A stretch of 64,000 nt of DNA from Microtetraspora glauca (GTDB lineage Bacteria; Actinomycetota; Actinomycetes; Streptosporangiales; Streptosporangiaceae), in the NCBI GenBank assembly GCA_001570385.1, contig BBYL01000038.1, positions 1 through 64,000 of the forward strand, written 5' to 3'. Below are positions 36,882 through 46,029 of the stretch, in pieces (the first letter of the stretch is position 1; every line of letters begins with the position of its first letter). A program made the position numbers and the translations under genes. The notes under the pieces were generated by a model. The model was not told the DNA's origin and ran no database searches. It worked only from the letters and a program-made list of their open reading frames with translations.

Positions 36882-38546
36882 TCACCTCGCCGGGTCCTCC
36901 TCCCCCTCGGCCAGCACCTCATCGGCGTCGATGATGTGGTACGAGTACCCCTGTTCAGCGAGGAACCGCTGCCTGTGGGCGGCGAAGTCCTGGTCGACGG
37001 TGTCGCGGCTGACCACGGAGTAGAACCGGGCGCCGCCGCCGTCGGCCTTCGGCCGGAGCACGCGGCCGAGACGCTGCGCCTCCTCCTGACGCGACCCGAA
37101 CGTGCCGGACACCTGGATCGCGACGGACGCCTCGGGCAGGTCGATCGAGAAGTTGGCCACCTTCGACACCACGAGCACCTGGATCTCCTTGTCGCGGAAC
37201 GCCTGGAACAGGCGCTCGCGCTCGCGGACCCGCGTCTCGCCCTTGATCACCGGGGCGTTCAGGTGCTCGCTCAGCTCGTCGAGCTGGTCGATGTACTGCC
37301 CGATGACGAGGACCTGCTCGCCCACATGCCGTCGTACGAGGGCCTCGGCGATCCGGTTCTTCGACGGGGTCGTGGCGCAGAACCGGTAACGCTCCTCGGC
37401 CTCCGACATCGCGTAGGCGAGCCGCTCCTGGTCACTCAGGGTCACCCGGACCTCGACGCAGTCCGCCGGGGCGATCCAGCCCTGGTTCTCCATCTCCTTC
37501 CAGGGCGCGTCGTACCGCTTGGGGCCGATCAGCGAGAACACGTCACCCTCACGGCCGTCCTCACGGACCAGCGTGGCGGTCAGCCCGATCCGGCGGCGGG
37601 CCTGGAGGTCGGCCGTCATGCGGAAGATCGGCGCGGGCAGCAGGTGGACCTCGTCGTAGACGACCAGGCCCCAGTCGCGGGCGTCGAACAGCTCCAGGTG
37701 GCGATACACGCCCTGACGCTTCGTCGTCATCACCTGGTACGTCGCGATGGTGACCGGCCGGATCTCCTTCTTGGTGCCGGTGTACTCGCCGATCTCGTCG
37801 GCGGTCAGCGACGTCCGCTTGATCAGCTCCTGCTTCCACTGGTGCGCGGAGACCGTGTTGGTGACCAGGATGAGCGTGGTCGCCTGCGCGTGGGCCATCG
37901 CCGCCGCGCCGACGATCGTCTTGCCCGCGCCGCAAGGGAGCACGACGACACCGGAGCCGCCGTGCCAGAAGGCGTCCGCGGCCTCCTGCTGGTACGGCCG
38001 GAGCGTCCAGCCGTCCTCGGCGAGCGTGATCGTGTGATGCTCTCCGTCGACGTAACCGGCGAGGTCGTCGGCCGGCCAGCCCAGCTTGAGCAGCACCTGC
38101 TTGATGTTGCCGCGTTCCGAGGGATGGACGGCGACCGTCTCGCCGTCGATGCGCTCGCTGACCAGGGGCTGGACCTTCTTGGAGCGCAGCACCTCCTCGA
38201 GCACCGCCCGGTCGGTGCTGGTCAGCACCAGGCCGTGGCTGGGGTGCTTCTCCAGCCGGAGCCGTCCGTAGCGGGCCATCGTCTCGACCATGTCCACGAG
38301 CAGCGCGTTCGGGACCGGGTAGCGGCTGAAGCCGATCAGCGTGTCCACGACCTGCTCGGCGTCGTGCCCGGCGGCGCGCGCGTTCCACAGCGCGAGCGGG
38401 GTCACCCGGTAGGTGTGGACGTGCTCGGGGGCCCGCTCCAGCTCGGCGAACGGCGCGATCGCCTTGCGGCACGCGTCCGCCCGCTCGTGATCGACCTCGA
38501 GCAGCAGCGTCTTGTCCGACTGAACGATCAGCGGTCCGTCATTCAA
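36882..38546 (-). CDS. XPB-type DNA repair helicase
   Basis: 554 residues, superfamily 2. Walker A is L-P-C-G-A-G-K-T, motif II is V-Y-D-E-V-H (DEVH box) and motif VI is Q-R-L-G-R-V-L-R-P. The N-terminal 170 residues form the damage-recognition/XPB-N region. The start is taken as the TTG at 38546 with GGGAG six bases before; it gives the usual L/M-N-D-G-P-L-I-V-Q-S-D-K-T-L-L. A TTG at 38579 would add 11 residues. Bacterial XPB unwinds 3'-5' and is linked to repair; the WYL-ending partner gene follows upstream in the same direction. Confidence 0.93.
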   Translation of the reverse strand: MNDGPLIVQSDKTLLLEVDHERADACRKAIAPFAELERAPEHVHTYRVTPLALWNARAAGHDAEQVVDTLIGFSRYPVPNALLVDMVETMARYGRLRLEKHPSHGLVLTSTDRAVLEEVLRSKKVQPLVSERIDGETVAVHPSERGNIKQVLLKLGWPADDLAGYVDGEHHTITLAEDGWTLRPYQQEAADAFWHGGSGVVVLPCGAGKTIVGAAAMAHAQATTLILVTNTVSAHQWKQELIKRTSLTADEIGEYTGTKKEIRPVTIATYQVMTTKRQGVYRHLELFDARDWGLVVYDEVHLLPAPIFRMTADLQARRRIGLTATLVREDGREGDVFSLIGPKRYDAPWKEMENQGWIAPADCVEVRVTLSDQERLAYAMSEAEERYRFCATTPSKNRIAEALVRRHVGEQVLVIGQYIDQLDELSEHLNAPVIKGETRVRERERLFQAFRDKEIQVLVVSKVANFSIDLPEASVAIQVSGTFGSRQEEAQRLGRVLRPKADGGGARFYSVVSRDTVDQDFAAHRQRFLAEQGYSYHIIDADEVLAEGEEDPAR

Positions 38547-38613
38547 TGCCTGCTCCCTTGTACGGCTACCGCCTATCAAACAAGGGATCGAGCCGAATCA
38601 CTCCCGGGTTTGG

Positions 38614-39219
38614 TCAATCGGGGGTGGGAGTGTCGAGATAGCCGTTCACTCCGGCCCAGACGAGGGCGATCATGCCGAGGACGAACAGCACGACGTTGAT
38701 GCCGATGGAGATCCACGTCCACTTCAGCAGGCGCCTGGCCGTGTCCGGTTCGGTGTCGACCTTGCTGAGCGCGATGCCGGACAGGATGGCGCCCGCGATA
38801 CCGCCGAGCGTGATGTAGCAGCTCAACGCGAGCACGAGGCTGATGACCAGGGCGACGATCGCGTGGGTGCGCGGGCCCGCGGGCTGGGGAGGGTAGCCGT
38901 AGGGTGGCTGGCCGTATCCCGGCTGGCCGTAGGGCGAGCCGTAACCCGGCTGGCCGTACCCCTGTTGGCCGTAACCCGGCTGGCCGTACCCCTGTTGGCC
39001 GTAACCCGGCTGGCCGTACCCCTGTTGGGCATAACCCGGCTGGCCGTATCCCGGCTGGTCATAGGGCTGCCCGTACGCCTGCCCGTGTTGCTGGCCGTAT
39101 CCCTGTTGACCGAACTGCTGCCCGCCATGGGGCTGCCCGGTTTGAGGATCCGTTCCGTACGGGTTGTGGGGGCTCTGCCATTCCTGGGGGTTCTGGCCCG
39201 GCTGTTCTGGGGTCGTCAC
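38614..39219 (-). CDS. Membrane protein with Gln/Pro/Gly/Tyr repeats
   Basis: 201 residues. Residues 20-105 are a low-complexity tract of Q-P-G-Y-G-Q-Q-G-Y-G units, close to human FUS-type or prion-like domains in composition. Two hydrophobic helices follow (about 115-140 and 165-190) in a DUF4190-like layout. The tract is encoded by 30-bp tandem repeats. The GTG at 39219 (V-T-T-P-E-Q-P-G) is chosen, with AAGGA upstream. Such tracts can drive self-association at the membrane. Function unknown. Confidence 0.8.
   Translation of the reverse strand: MTTPEQPGQNPQEWQSPHNPYGTDPQTGQPHGGQQFGQQGYGQQHGQAYGQPYDQPGYGQPGYAQQGYGQPGYGQQGYGQPGYGQQGYGQPGYGSPYGQPGYGQPPYGYPPQPAGPRTHAIVALVISLVLALSCYITLGGIAGAILSGIALSKVDTEPDTARRLLKWTWISIGINVVLFVLGMIALVWAGVNGYLDTPTPD
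38941..39050 (-). repeat. 30-bp tandem repeat within the membrane protein gene
   Basis: Three near-identical 30-bp units begin at 38941, 38971 and 39001 (GTAACCCGGCTGGCCGTACC...), with a partial fourth. Each encodes ten residues (Q-P-G-Y-G-Q-Q-G-Y-G). Copy number is likely to vary by slippage. Confidence 0.9.
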
Positions 39220-39534
39220 CGTAGGTCGATCCTTCGTCGCTCGGGGTCCAGATTGTCGGGTTCCAGAAATATCACGGTATGGCGCTCCCCGCTCCGGTGC
39301 TGAGGACCGCATCGAAACGGGGAGCGCGGCGACCTGAGGGACCAGTCGCCAATCCAGCCCCTACCGGTCAGCCGGATCATCGCCAAATCGGGCGCCGAAA
39401 GGCAACGGATTAAACGACCGGTGCGGGTAGAGGCGCGTACCGATGGCCCGTCACGCCACCGTGATGGGGAATCCGGGTGACAGGAGCCGCCATCTGGGCG
39501 CTGATGCCCGGTCGACGTTCGGAGCCGGGCCCGA

Positions 39535-42030
39535 CTAGTTGACGTCGGCGATGCCGGTGATCCGGTGCAGCGCGAACCGGTGGACGGCCGCACGGGTCTC
39601 GTCGTAGGCGGTCAGATAGCCGCCCTCCATCCGGGCCGGCTCCAGGATGCGACTGGTGGCATGACCTTGCGAGTCGAGATAGCCGATCCACACCCGCGCC
39701 CCCTGGCGGATCGCCTCCTGGAGCGCGCTGATCGTCGCGGTCGAGGGAGAGCGCGGGACCTGCCCGCGGGGTGCGTCCGACGGCCCGCGCCGCGCGAGGT
39801 GGGCGTCGTCCCCGGCCCTGATCGCGCGTACGGCCGCGGCGACCATGTCGGGGTCGGGCCCGGTCGCGGTCCCGCCGCGCGCGAGCGGCTGGCCCTCGGT
39901 CCGCCGGGTGTCCGCCCGTGACACCAGCACGTCCCCTTCCAGGGACTCCGCCACGGGGGAGTAACCCATCGCGCGCAGCGCGTCGACCAGCGTCGCACGG
40001 GACGTCTTGGAGGCGAGGACGGTGGGCGCGAGCCGCCGCAGGCGCAGTACGGACGCCCGCCGGTCGGCCACCACCTCGTCCAGGACCGCGGGGTCGTCGC
40101 AGCGGATGTAGGCCGAGGCCGTACCGACCCTGATGCGGCCGTGCCTGCGGGCCACGTCGGTGACCAGATAGCGCAGCGGCTGCGGCACCGGGGTGGCGGA
40201 GTGTCGCTCCAGCATCGTGAGCAGTTCGTCCGCCGACTGGCCGGCGTCGAGCGCCCGCCTGATCGACCCCTCGCCGAACCGGTAGACGGTCGCGCCGCCC
40301 TTGGACTCCACGTCCGCCGCCAGCGCCAGCCAGCGGCCGAGATCGCTGGTGAGCGGCCCCGGCGCCACAGCGGTCAGGTCCGCCTGCAGCAGCACCTTGT
40401 CCACGGGCTCGGGCAGCAGCGGTGCCAGCAGCTCCGCCGGGGCCTTCCCGGCACCGCCTCCGCCGCCGGCCCCCTGGCCGTACGGAGGGCCGGACGGAGG
40501 GCCGTACGGAGGGAAGGCGCGCAGCAGCGCGCGGCCATGGCCGGACAGGACGCCGAGCCCGGTGACGCCGAGGTGCTCGGCCTCGCGCAGCGTGAGCTCG
40601 GCCAGCCGGTCGCGGTGCGCGACCCGTCGGCGTGGCTGCTCCCACGCGAGGCGGCCGATCACCGACGCGGGCGTGGGGGCGATGCCGGGGCCTGCCGCGC
40701 CGAGTACGGACAGCGTGCGCAGGCGCACCTCGGAGGCGGCCGACCTGCGGAGATCCGGGTGCAGGGCGTTGATCGGACGGTCGCGATCGTCACGCTCCCC
40801 GATCAGGCCGGGGGCGCGGTCCATGCCCGCCCAGGCCGAGGCGAGCAGGGTCCATCGGTCCTCGGTGGCCTTGAGCCGCCAGGCGTCGTACGCGGCGGTC
40901 GGCAGCCACTCCCCATCGACGGACCCGCCCGACGCGACGAGTCCGGCCGCGTGCGCCACCTCCACGACGAGCCCGGTCGCCCACTCGGGGAGGTCGAGAA
41001 TCTGCGCCGTCCGCTTCAGGTCCCGCACGGCGAGGCCGCCGGCGCGCAGGACGCCCGGAGGATCGTGGCTCCAGAGCTCGCAGAGCTCCTCGACCGTGCG
41101 GACGAAGGTGAACGCCTGGCCGGCGGCGGTCCGGTCGGCCAGCGTCTGGTCGCGGGCCACGCCGTCGAGCTCGGGCGGTCCCGGGGACAGGTCGCGGTGG
41201 ACGCGTCCCGCGCGCAGGTACAGCGCCACCTCGCGGGGCAGCGCCACGGTCTCCTCGCCGGTCGCCCCAAGGAGGCCGCGCGCCAGAAGCTGCTCGACCG
41301 GCGACCGCGCCGTGGCCGTACGGACCTCACGCCTGGCGCCGGCCACCCGGCCGCTCGGCGGGCCCCAGGCCAGCTCGTCCAGCGCCGCGCGGGCCTGCGG
41401 GGACACCTCGCCGATCAGCCGCCCGAGGGTGGCGGGGTCGGCGAGCAGCGCCGCCAGCCGCCGCCCCGGAGGAACGGCCGGATCCGTCGCGTCCGTCGCG
41501 GCCGGGGCGATGTCGGCGATACCGGTGATGTCGGCGAGCAGAATCGTGAGGGACTCGGGGGAATGGTGCCGGAACACGTCCGTCGCGGGCGGCCCGAGAC
41601 CCGCCGGAGGATCGAGCGCCTCCTTGACCCCGGGCGCCGGCAGCAGCGCGTCATCGGGCCCGAAGATCAGGCATGCCGTCCTGAGCCGGTCGACGGCCTC
41701 CCGGAGCGCCGTGTCCAGCTCCGCGGCGTACCGCTTGTCGCTCGCGCGGCTTCCGTGGGGGAGGGCACGGGCGAGGATCGAGCGCAGCTCCGCGTACGCG
41801 AGCGGACCGGGCTGGAGGATCAGCGTCTCGGCGACGGACAGGGAGAAGCGGTCCAGCCGGTCGAGCGCCCGGCCGACGGCCGACGGCGTGCCCGCGCGCG
41901 CCGCCAACCCCTCGACGTGCGGCGGGACGGGCATGATGAGCTCCGGACGTGCCGTCACGAGGGCACGGAGCTGCTCGTCCGCGCGGCCGCGCAGCCACGC
42001 GGTGAAATCACCGTCCATCCCCTCACTCAT
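39535..42030 (-). CDS. XPB-associated protein with C-terminal WYL domain
   Basis: 831 residues of the Helicase_C_3/'helicase-associated domain' family, which accompanies XPB helicase in actinobacteria. The N-terminal 250 residues are helical (winged-helix-like). The Helicase_C_3 region is about 560-720, with L-L-L/V-Q-A-D-L-T-A-V-A-P-G-P. The C-terminus (about 760-831) is a WYL-type ligand-sensing fold: V-W-I-G-Y-L-D-S-Q-G, I-L-E-P-A-R-M-E-G-G-Y-L-T-A-Y-D. Longer frames upstream of 42030 are antisense to the HAD gene and rejected. It likely loads or regulates the helicase in repair. No motif suggests its own ATPase. Confidence 0.85.
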   Translation of the reverse strand: MSEGMDGDFTAWLRGRADEQLRALVTARPELIMPVPPHVEGLAARAGTPSAVGRALDRLDRFSLSVAETLILQPGPLAYAELRSILARALPHGSRASDKRYAAELDTALREAVDRLRTACLIFGPDDALLPAPGVKEALDPPAGLGPPATDVFRHHSPESLTILLADITGIADIAPAATDATDPAVPPGRRLAALLADPATLGRLIGEVSPQARAALDELAWGPPSGRVAGARREVRTATARSPVEQLLARGLLGATGEETVALPREVALYLRAGRVHRDLSPGPPELDGVARDQTLADRTAAGQAFTFVRTVEELCELWSHDPPGVLRAGGLAVRDLKRTAQILDLPEWATGLVVEVAHAAGLVASGGSVDGEWLPTAAYDAWRLKATEDRWTLLASAWAGMDRAPGLIGERDDRDRPINALHPDLRRSAASEVRLRTLSVLGAAGPGIAPTPASVIGRLAWEQPRRRVAHRDRLAELTLREAEHLGVTGLGVLSGHGRALLRAFPPYGPPSGPPYGQGAGGGGGAGKAPAELLAPLLPEPVDKVLLQADLTAVAPGPLTSDLGRWLALAADVESKGGATVYRFGEGSIRRALDAGQSADELLTMLERHSATPVPQPLRYLVTDVARRHGRIRVGTASAYIRCDDPAVLDEVVADRRASVLRLRRLAPTVLASKTSRATLVDALRAMGYSPVAESLEGDVLVSRADTRRTEGQPLARGGTATGPDPDMVAAAVRAIRAGDDAHLARRGPSDAPRGQVPRSPSTATISALQEAIRQGARVWIGYLDSQGHATSRILEPARMEGGYLTAYDETRAAVHRFALHRITGIADVN

Positions 42031-42156
42031 CTCTTCATCGTAGGAGTACGGGTGCGGGTGATTCGCCTGGAAGGCGGCCCGCGGCCCCGCGAACCACCGG
42101 GAGCCGTGGCCGGGGCGGGACCCGCGGCCTGGCCAGGGGGGTCGCGCCATATGCCG

Positions 42157-42174
42157 GTGCGCGGTACCGCGCAC
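42157..42174. promoter_or_regulatory. 18-bp perfect palindrome upstream of the HAD gene
   Basis: GTGCGCGGTACCGCGCAC reads the same on both strands. It lies 18 bases before the HAD gene start and 127 bases upstream of the divergent XPB-partner gene. An operator for a dimeric regulator is plausible; no regulator is adjacent. Confidence 0.45.
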
Positions 42175-42192
42175 TTTGGCATCCTTTATCGG

Positions 42193-42804
42193 GTGAACTC
42201 GGTGGGATTCGACCTTGACCTGACCCTGGCCGACACGCGCGCGGCCATCGCCGCCGTGTATGAGGCGATGTCGCCGCGGCTGGCCTACCCCATCGACGTG
42301 GACGTGGTGGTCTCCCGGCTCGGGCCTCCGCTGGAGGAGGAGCTGGCCTACTGGATGCCGGAGGAGGAGATCCCCGCCGCCGCCGCGCTGTACCGGGAGC
42401 TCTATCCGTGGATCGCGCTGCCCATGACTGGGCTCATGCCCGGCGCCGGCGAGGCGCTCGCCGCGGTCCGCCGGGCGGGTGGCCGGATCATCGTCGTCAC
42501 CGGCAAGAACGTGCTGGACGCCCGGCGCACCGTGGACGCCCTGGGGTTCGAGGTGGACGAGGTCGTCGGTTCGCTTTTCGGGGCCGACAAGGGCGAGGCC
42601 CTCGCGAGTTTCGGTGCCGGAGCATATGTTGGAGATCACGTGGCCGACATCGATGCGGCGCGTGCCGGTGGTGCCACGAGCGTCGCGGTGGCCACCGGTT
42701 CGTTCACGGCGGACCAACTAGTCGATCATGGAGCTGACGTGGTGCTGGAGGACCTCACCCAGTTCGTCGCGTGGTTCGACTCATGGACCGCCGTATCCGC
42801 GTAA
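42193..42804 (+). CDS. HAD-superfamily hydrolase (phosphoglycolate-phosphatase-like)
   Basis: 203 residues. Motif I is G-F-D-L-D-L-T-L-A-D, motif II I-V-V-T-G-K, motif IV A-Y-V-G-D-H-V-A-D-I-D-A-A. A helical cap of Gph type lies between motifs I and II. It removes phosphate from a small metabolite, identity unknown. Two in-frame GTG codons (42193, 42202) are possible starts; no ribosome binding site is clear. The cold-shock-domain gene follows. Confidence 0.88.
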   Translation: MNSVGFDLDLTLADTRAAIAAVYEAMSPRLAYPIDVDVVVSRLGPPLEEELAYWMPEEEIPAAAALYRELYPWIALPMTGLMPGAGEALAAVRRAGGRIIVVTGKNVLDARRTVDALGFEVDEVVGSLFGADKGEALASFGAGAYVGDHVADIDAARAGGATSVAVATGSFTADQLVDHGADVVLEDLTQFVAWFDSWTAVSA

Positions 42805-42893
42805 AACACGGCCGTCAGGGCGGTCCACAGGCGCCCTTCGCGGGCATAACCTACATCCATTCCTTTCACGACAGTCTGAACGAGGTCACCCCT

Positions 42894-43292
42894 GTGCCGA
42901 GTGGCAAGGTCAAGTGGTACGACGCCGACAAGGGATTCGGCTTCCTCACGCGCGACGACGGCGGTGAGGTATTCGTGCATTCATCGGCGCTGCCCAAGGG
43001 CGTGGACGTCCTCAAGCCCGGGCAGAAGGTCGAGTTCGGAGTGGCCGAAGGCCGCCGCGGTCAGCAGGCCCTGTCGGTCCGTGTTCTGGAGCAGCCGCCC
43101 ACCCTCGCCAGGGCCGCTCGGGTGAAGGGCAAGCGCAAGAAGCCGGACGAGATGGTCGTCATCGTCGAGGATCTGATCAAGCTGCTCGACGACATCTCGA
43201 CGTCCTACCAGAAGGGCAAGCAGCCGGACGCCGCGCACGCCAAGAAGGTCGCGAGCGTGCTGCGCGCCGTCGCGGACGACATCGACGGCTAG
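42894..43292 (+). CDS. Cold-shock-domain protein with C-terminal extension
   Basis: 132 residues. Residues 1-65 are a cold-shock domain (G-K-V-K-W-Y-D-A-D-K-G-F-G-F-L, then V-F-V-H-S-S). The rest is a basic linker (K-G-K-R-K-K) and a helical extension unlike CspA. The GTG at 42894 has GAACGAGG upstream. This two-part form is conserved beside DUF3027 genes in actinobacteria. It probably binds RNA or single-stranded DNA. Confidence 0.9.
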   Translation: MPSGKVKWYDADKGFGFLTRDDGGEVFVHSSALPKGVDVLKPGQKVEFGVAEGRRGQQALSVRVLEQPPTLARAARVKGKRKKPDEMVVIVEDLIKLLDDISTSYQKGKQPDAAHAKKVASVLRAVADDIDG

Positions 43293-43307
43293 ACGGCCGA
43301 TCAGCCT

Positions 43308-45032
43308 CTAGTACGGGTTGGTCAGCGGCTTGGTGTCGTCCCGCCGGGGCCGCAGGGGCTCGCGTGGGACGACCGGTGTGATGTCGGACTCCTCGTGGGG
43401 CGCCCACGCGGCACCCTGCGGGGTCGGCGCCCCGCCGCCCGGCGCGTCCGGTGGCGTACCACCGGGCTCGGGGACGCGCCCCGCCGTGGCGGCGAGCCGG
43501 GTCCGCCGCCGGACGAGCAGCCACACGAAGGTGACGGCGAGCCCGGCGGAGACCACCGCGAGCCCGGCCGGGCCGTGCGCGGACAGCGACATCACCAGCC
43601 CGGCCAGGCCGCCGAACACCCAGGCGATCTGGAGCAGCGCCTCGGCGACGCCGAACGTCGACGACCGCACCTCCTCGGCGATCTCCCGCTGGATGATCGC
43701 GTCCAGCGCCAGCTTGCCGAGTCCCTGGGCGAAGGCCGCGGCCAGCGCCACGACGACGGCCGTCCACAACGTGAAGAAGACCGCCGTGACGACCGTGGTG
43801 ACGGTGGCCAGGGCGAGGGTGCCCAGGATGATGATCTGCGGGGAGCGTGACCGCGTCCACGACGCGACCGCCGCTCCGAGGAAGCCGCCCCCGCCCGCGG
43901 CGACGGCGAGCAGGCCGAGCGTGATGTGCGGGGCGAGGCCGGGGATGTTGCCGTCCTGCACGAGGAAGAGCAGGAAGAAGACGAGGAACCCGGCTTGGAC
44001 GCGGATCGCGGCGTTCGCGCGCACGGCCTCGCCGACCACCGGGCCGACCCGGATCAGCTCGCGCCATCGATGCCGTGACCGGGCCTTCCTGCCCTGACCG
44101 GTCCCGAGGCCGGCCTTGTGATCGGCGCCGAGATCGGTGCCGAGATCGGTGCCCTGGCCGGCGCCGGGCGTACCGGTCTCCTGGGCGGTGTGCGGTGCGG
44201 TGCCGAGATCGGCGGTGACGCCCGGTTCGGGATCGGCCTCTGGACCCGGCTCGAGATCCGGTTCGAGGTCGGCGTCGAGATCGGCTTCGAGATCGGGGGA
44301 GTCGACGCGGCGCGGCAGCCGTACGGCGGCGACACCCGCGACGAGGAAGAGCGCCGTGGTGGCGCGCAGAACCCAGTCGGCCCCGATCCAGGCGGTCAGC
44401 CCGGTCGAGAGGCCCGCCGCCGCGCCCGCGGCGACCAGTGCGAACAGCGCAACCCGGGCGTTCGCCGCGACCAGCGTGATGTCGGCGGGCAGCACACTCG
44501 GCATGATCGCGGCCCGGGACACGTTGTAGGCCTTCGACAGGACCAGCACGGCGAGGGCCGCGGGAAAGAGGGTGAGCGCGTCCGACGGCCGGATCGCCGC
44601 GGCCATGCCCCAGCACAGGAGTCCCCGCGCGAAGAGCGTTCCCGCCATGACGTAACGGCGGCCGGAGCGGAAACGGTCGAGTACCGGGCCCACGAAGGGT
44701 GCGACCACCGTGAACGGGATCATGGTGACCAGGAGGTACAGCGCGACCTGGCCGCGCGCCTGGCCGACCGGCAACTTGAAGAACAGCGCTCCCGCCAGGG
44801 CGACGGTGACGAACGCGTCGCCCGCGGAGTGCGCGGATGTGAGCTCGATCAGGCGGCCGAGACCGGTTCGCCCGGCTCCCTGCGCGTGGGTGAGCCTGCG
44901 CGTCGCCTGCCCGAGACTCCGGGTGCCCCGCCCGAGCCGCCGACCGGCGTGCACGGCCGAACGGCCCGCCCGGCGGGTGGCTCCCGCGGTGGCGTGGCTC
45001 GCGCGCCGTACTCGGTTCCAGGCATTCGCCAC
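43308..45032 (-). CDS. MFS transporter with acidic repeat linker
   Basis: 574 residues, major facilitator fold, about twelve helices. Between helices 6 and 7 (about 240-310) is a hydrophilic linker of D-L-E-A-D-L-D-A-D-L-E-P-type then G-T-D-L-G-T-D-L-G repeats, much longer than usual. The N-terminus (1-60) is basic and the C-terminus (520-574) Pro-rich. The GTG at 45032 has GGGAAGGGAG upstream. Substrate unknown. It is divergent from the DUF3027 gene and ends 15 bases from the cold-shock gene. Confidence 0.88.
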   Translation of the reverse strand: MANAWNRVRRASHATAGATRRAGRSAVHAGRRLGRGTRSLGQATRRLTHAQGAGRTGLGRLIELTSAHSAGDAFVTVALAGALFFKLPVGQARGQVALYLLVTMIPFTVVAPFVGPVLDRFRSGRRYVMAGTLFARGLLCWGMAAAIRPSDALTLFPAALAVLVLSKAYNVSRAAIMPSVLPADITLVAANARVALFALVAAGAAAGLSTGLTAWIGADWVLRATTALFLVAGVAAVRLPRRVDSPDLEADLDADLEPDLEPGPEADPEPGVTADLGTAPHTAQETGTPGAGQGTDLGTDLGADHKAGLGTGQGRKARSRHRWRELIRVGPVVGEAVRANAAIRVQAGFLVFFLLFLVQDGNIPGLAPHITLGLLAVAAGGGGFLGAAVASWTRSRSPQIIILGTLALATVTTVVTAVFFTLWTAVVVALAAAFAQGLGKLALDAIIQREIAEEVRSSTFGVAEALLQIAWVFGGLAGLVMSLSAHGPAGLAVVSAGLAVTFVWLLVRRRTRLAATAGRVPEPGGTPPDAPGGGAPTPQGAAWAPHEESDITPVVPREPLRPRRDDTKPLTNPY

Positions 45033-45120
45033 GAAGAACGACTCCCTTCCCAGCTGGGGAATTCCAGTCTTACCCACTGATCGGGGTGCCGTCCGCTCGC
45101 GGAGTGGGTGAAAATGGAGT

Positions 45121-45990
45121 GTGAGTCGCACCCGAACCCGAAGCACCGCAGCGGACCAGGCATGCGCTGCGGCCGTCGAGCTGGCCCGCCGGGCCGCCGA
45201 GGAGGTCGCCCGGCCCGCGGAGGTGGGCGAGCACCTCGGCTTCGACAGCGAGGGCGACCGCGTCGTCACGCATTTCTTCGATTGTCTTGATCGAGCGTAC
45301 AAGGGCTGGCGCTGGGCCGTGACGGTCGCCCGCGCGTCGCGGGCTCGTGTCGTGACGGTGAGCGAGACCGTGCTGCTGCCCGGGGCGGGCGCGCTGCTCG
45401 CCCCGAGCTGGGTGCCGTGGAACCAGCGGCTCCTCCCCGGAGACCTCGGCGTGGGCGACCTGCTGCCGACCGAGGCCGACGACGACCGGCTGGCCCCGGG
45501 ATTCACCGCCACCGACGACGACTCCGACCGTCAGATGATCTTCGAGTACGGCCTGGGCAGGGCCCGGGTGCTCTCGGCTCTCGGCCGGGATCTCGCGGTG
45601 CGCCGCTGGCACTCCGGCGAGTCCGGCCCGCACAGCCCCATCGCGCACGCGGCCCCGGCCCAGTGCTCCACCTGCGGGTTCTACTGGCCGCTCGCGGGCG
45701 CGCTGCGGCTCGGGTTCGGCGTCTGCGCGAACGAGTACGCCCCGGACGACGGCCGTGTCGTCGCCGCCGACCACGGCTGCGGCGCCCACTCCGAGGCCAC
45801 CACCGTCCCGTCGATGATCGTCGACCAGCCGCCGCCGATCCTGGACGATCTGGGATACGACCTGCTGCCCGCCGAGACCGAGGAAGAGGTGGTCGTGGCG
45901 GCGACCGAGGGGCTCGCGCCCAACGGTGGACCCGCCGAGTCCGCCGGTTCCGTGGACGAGTCCGACTCGGAACCGCTCGGTCACTCCTGA
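45121..45990 (+). CDS. DUF3027 family protein
   Basis: 289 residues, actinobacterial DUF3027. It contains W-R-W-A-V-T-V-A-R and V-P-W-x-x-R-L-x-P-G-D-L-G-V-G-D-L-L-P. A zinc-ribbon-like pattern follows: C-S-T-C-G-F near 188, then V-C-A-N-E-Y-A-P and H-G-C-G-A-H-S-E. The C-terminal 40 residues are acidic. GTG start. Function is not established; the constant linkage to cold-shock-domain genes hints at a role in RNA or stress. Confidence 0.9.
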   Translation: MSRTRTRSTAADQACAAAVELARRAAEEVARPAEVGEHLGFDSEGDRVVTHFFDCLDRAYKGWRWAVTVARASRARVVTVSETVLLPGAGALLAPSWVPWNQRLLPGDLGVGDLLPTEADDDRLAPGFTATDDDSDRQMIFEYGLGRARVLSALGRDLAVRRWHSGESGPHSPIAHAAPAQCSTCGFYWPLAGALRLGFGVCANEYAPDDGRVVAADHGCGAHSEATTVPSMIVDQPPPILDDLGYDLLPAETEEEVVVAATEGLAPNGGPAESAGSVDESDSEPLGHS

Positions 45991-46003
45991 TTCACGCCCC
46001 ATC

Positions 46004-46029
46004 GGCCGGCGGGGCGCGTCCCGCCGGCC
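46004..46029 (+). terminator. Terminator after the DUF3027 gene
   Basis: Perfect 10-bp arms GGCCGGCGGG and CCCGCCGGCC enclose GCGCGT. The 170 bases between it and the next start show no gene. Confidence 0.75.

Noticed and set aside
38941..39050. Possible CRISPR-like array
   Set aside because: Units are contiguous 30-bp tandem repeats without spacers and encode a protein repeat in frame.
39440..39520. Cobalamin-riboswitch-like words (GGGGAATCCGGGTGA, GCCGCCATCTGG) on the plus strand
   Set aside because: Core order and the B12 box are incomplete and no plus-strand gene follows; it lies after the stop of a minus-strand gene.
40141..42192. Very long plus-strand open frame across the XPB-partner gene
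   Set aside because: It is the antisense shadow of the WYL-ending protein; only its end, from 42193, is a real gene (HAD hydrolase).
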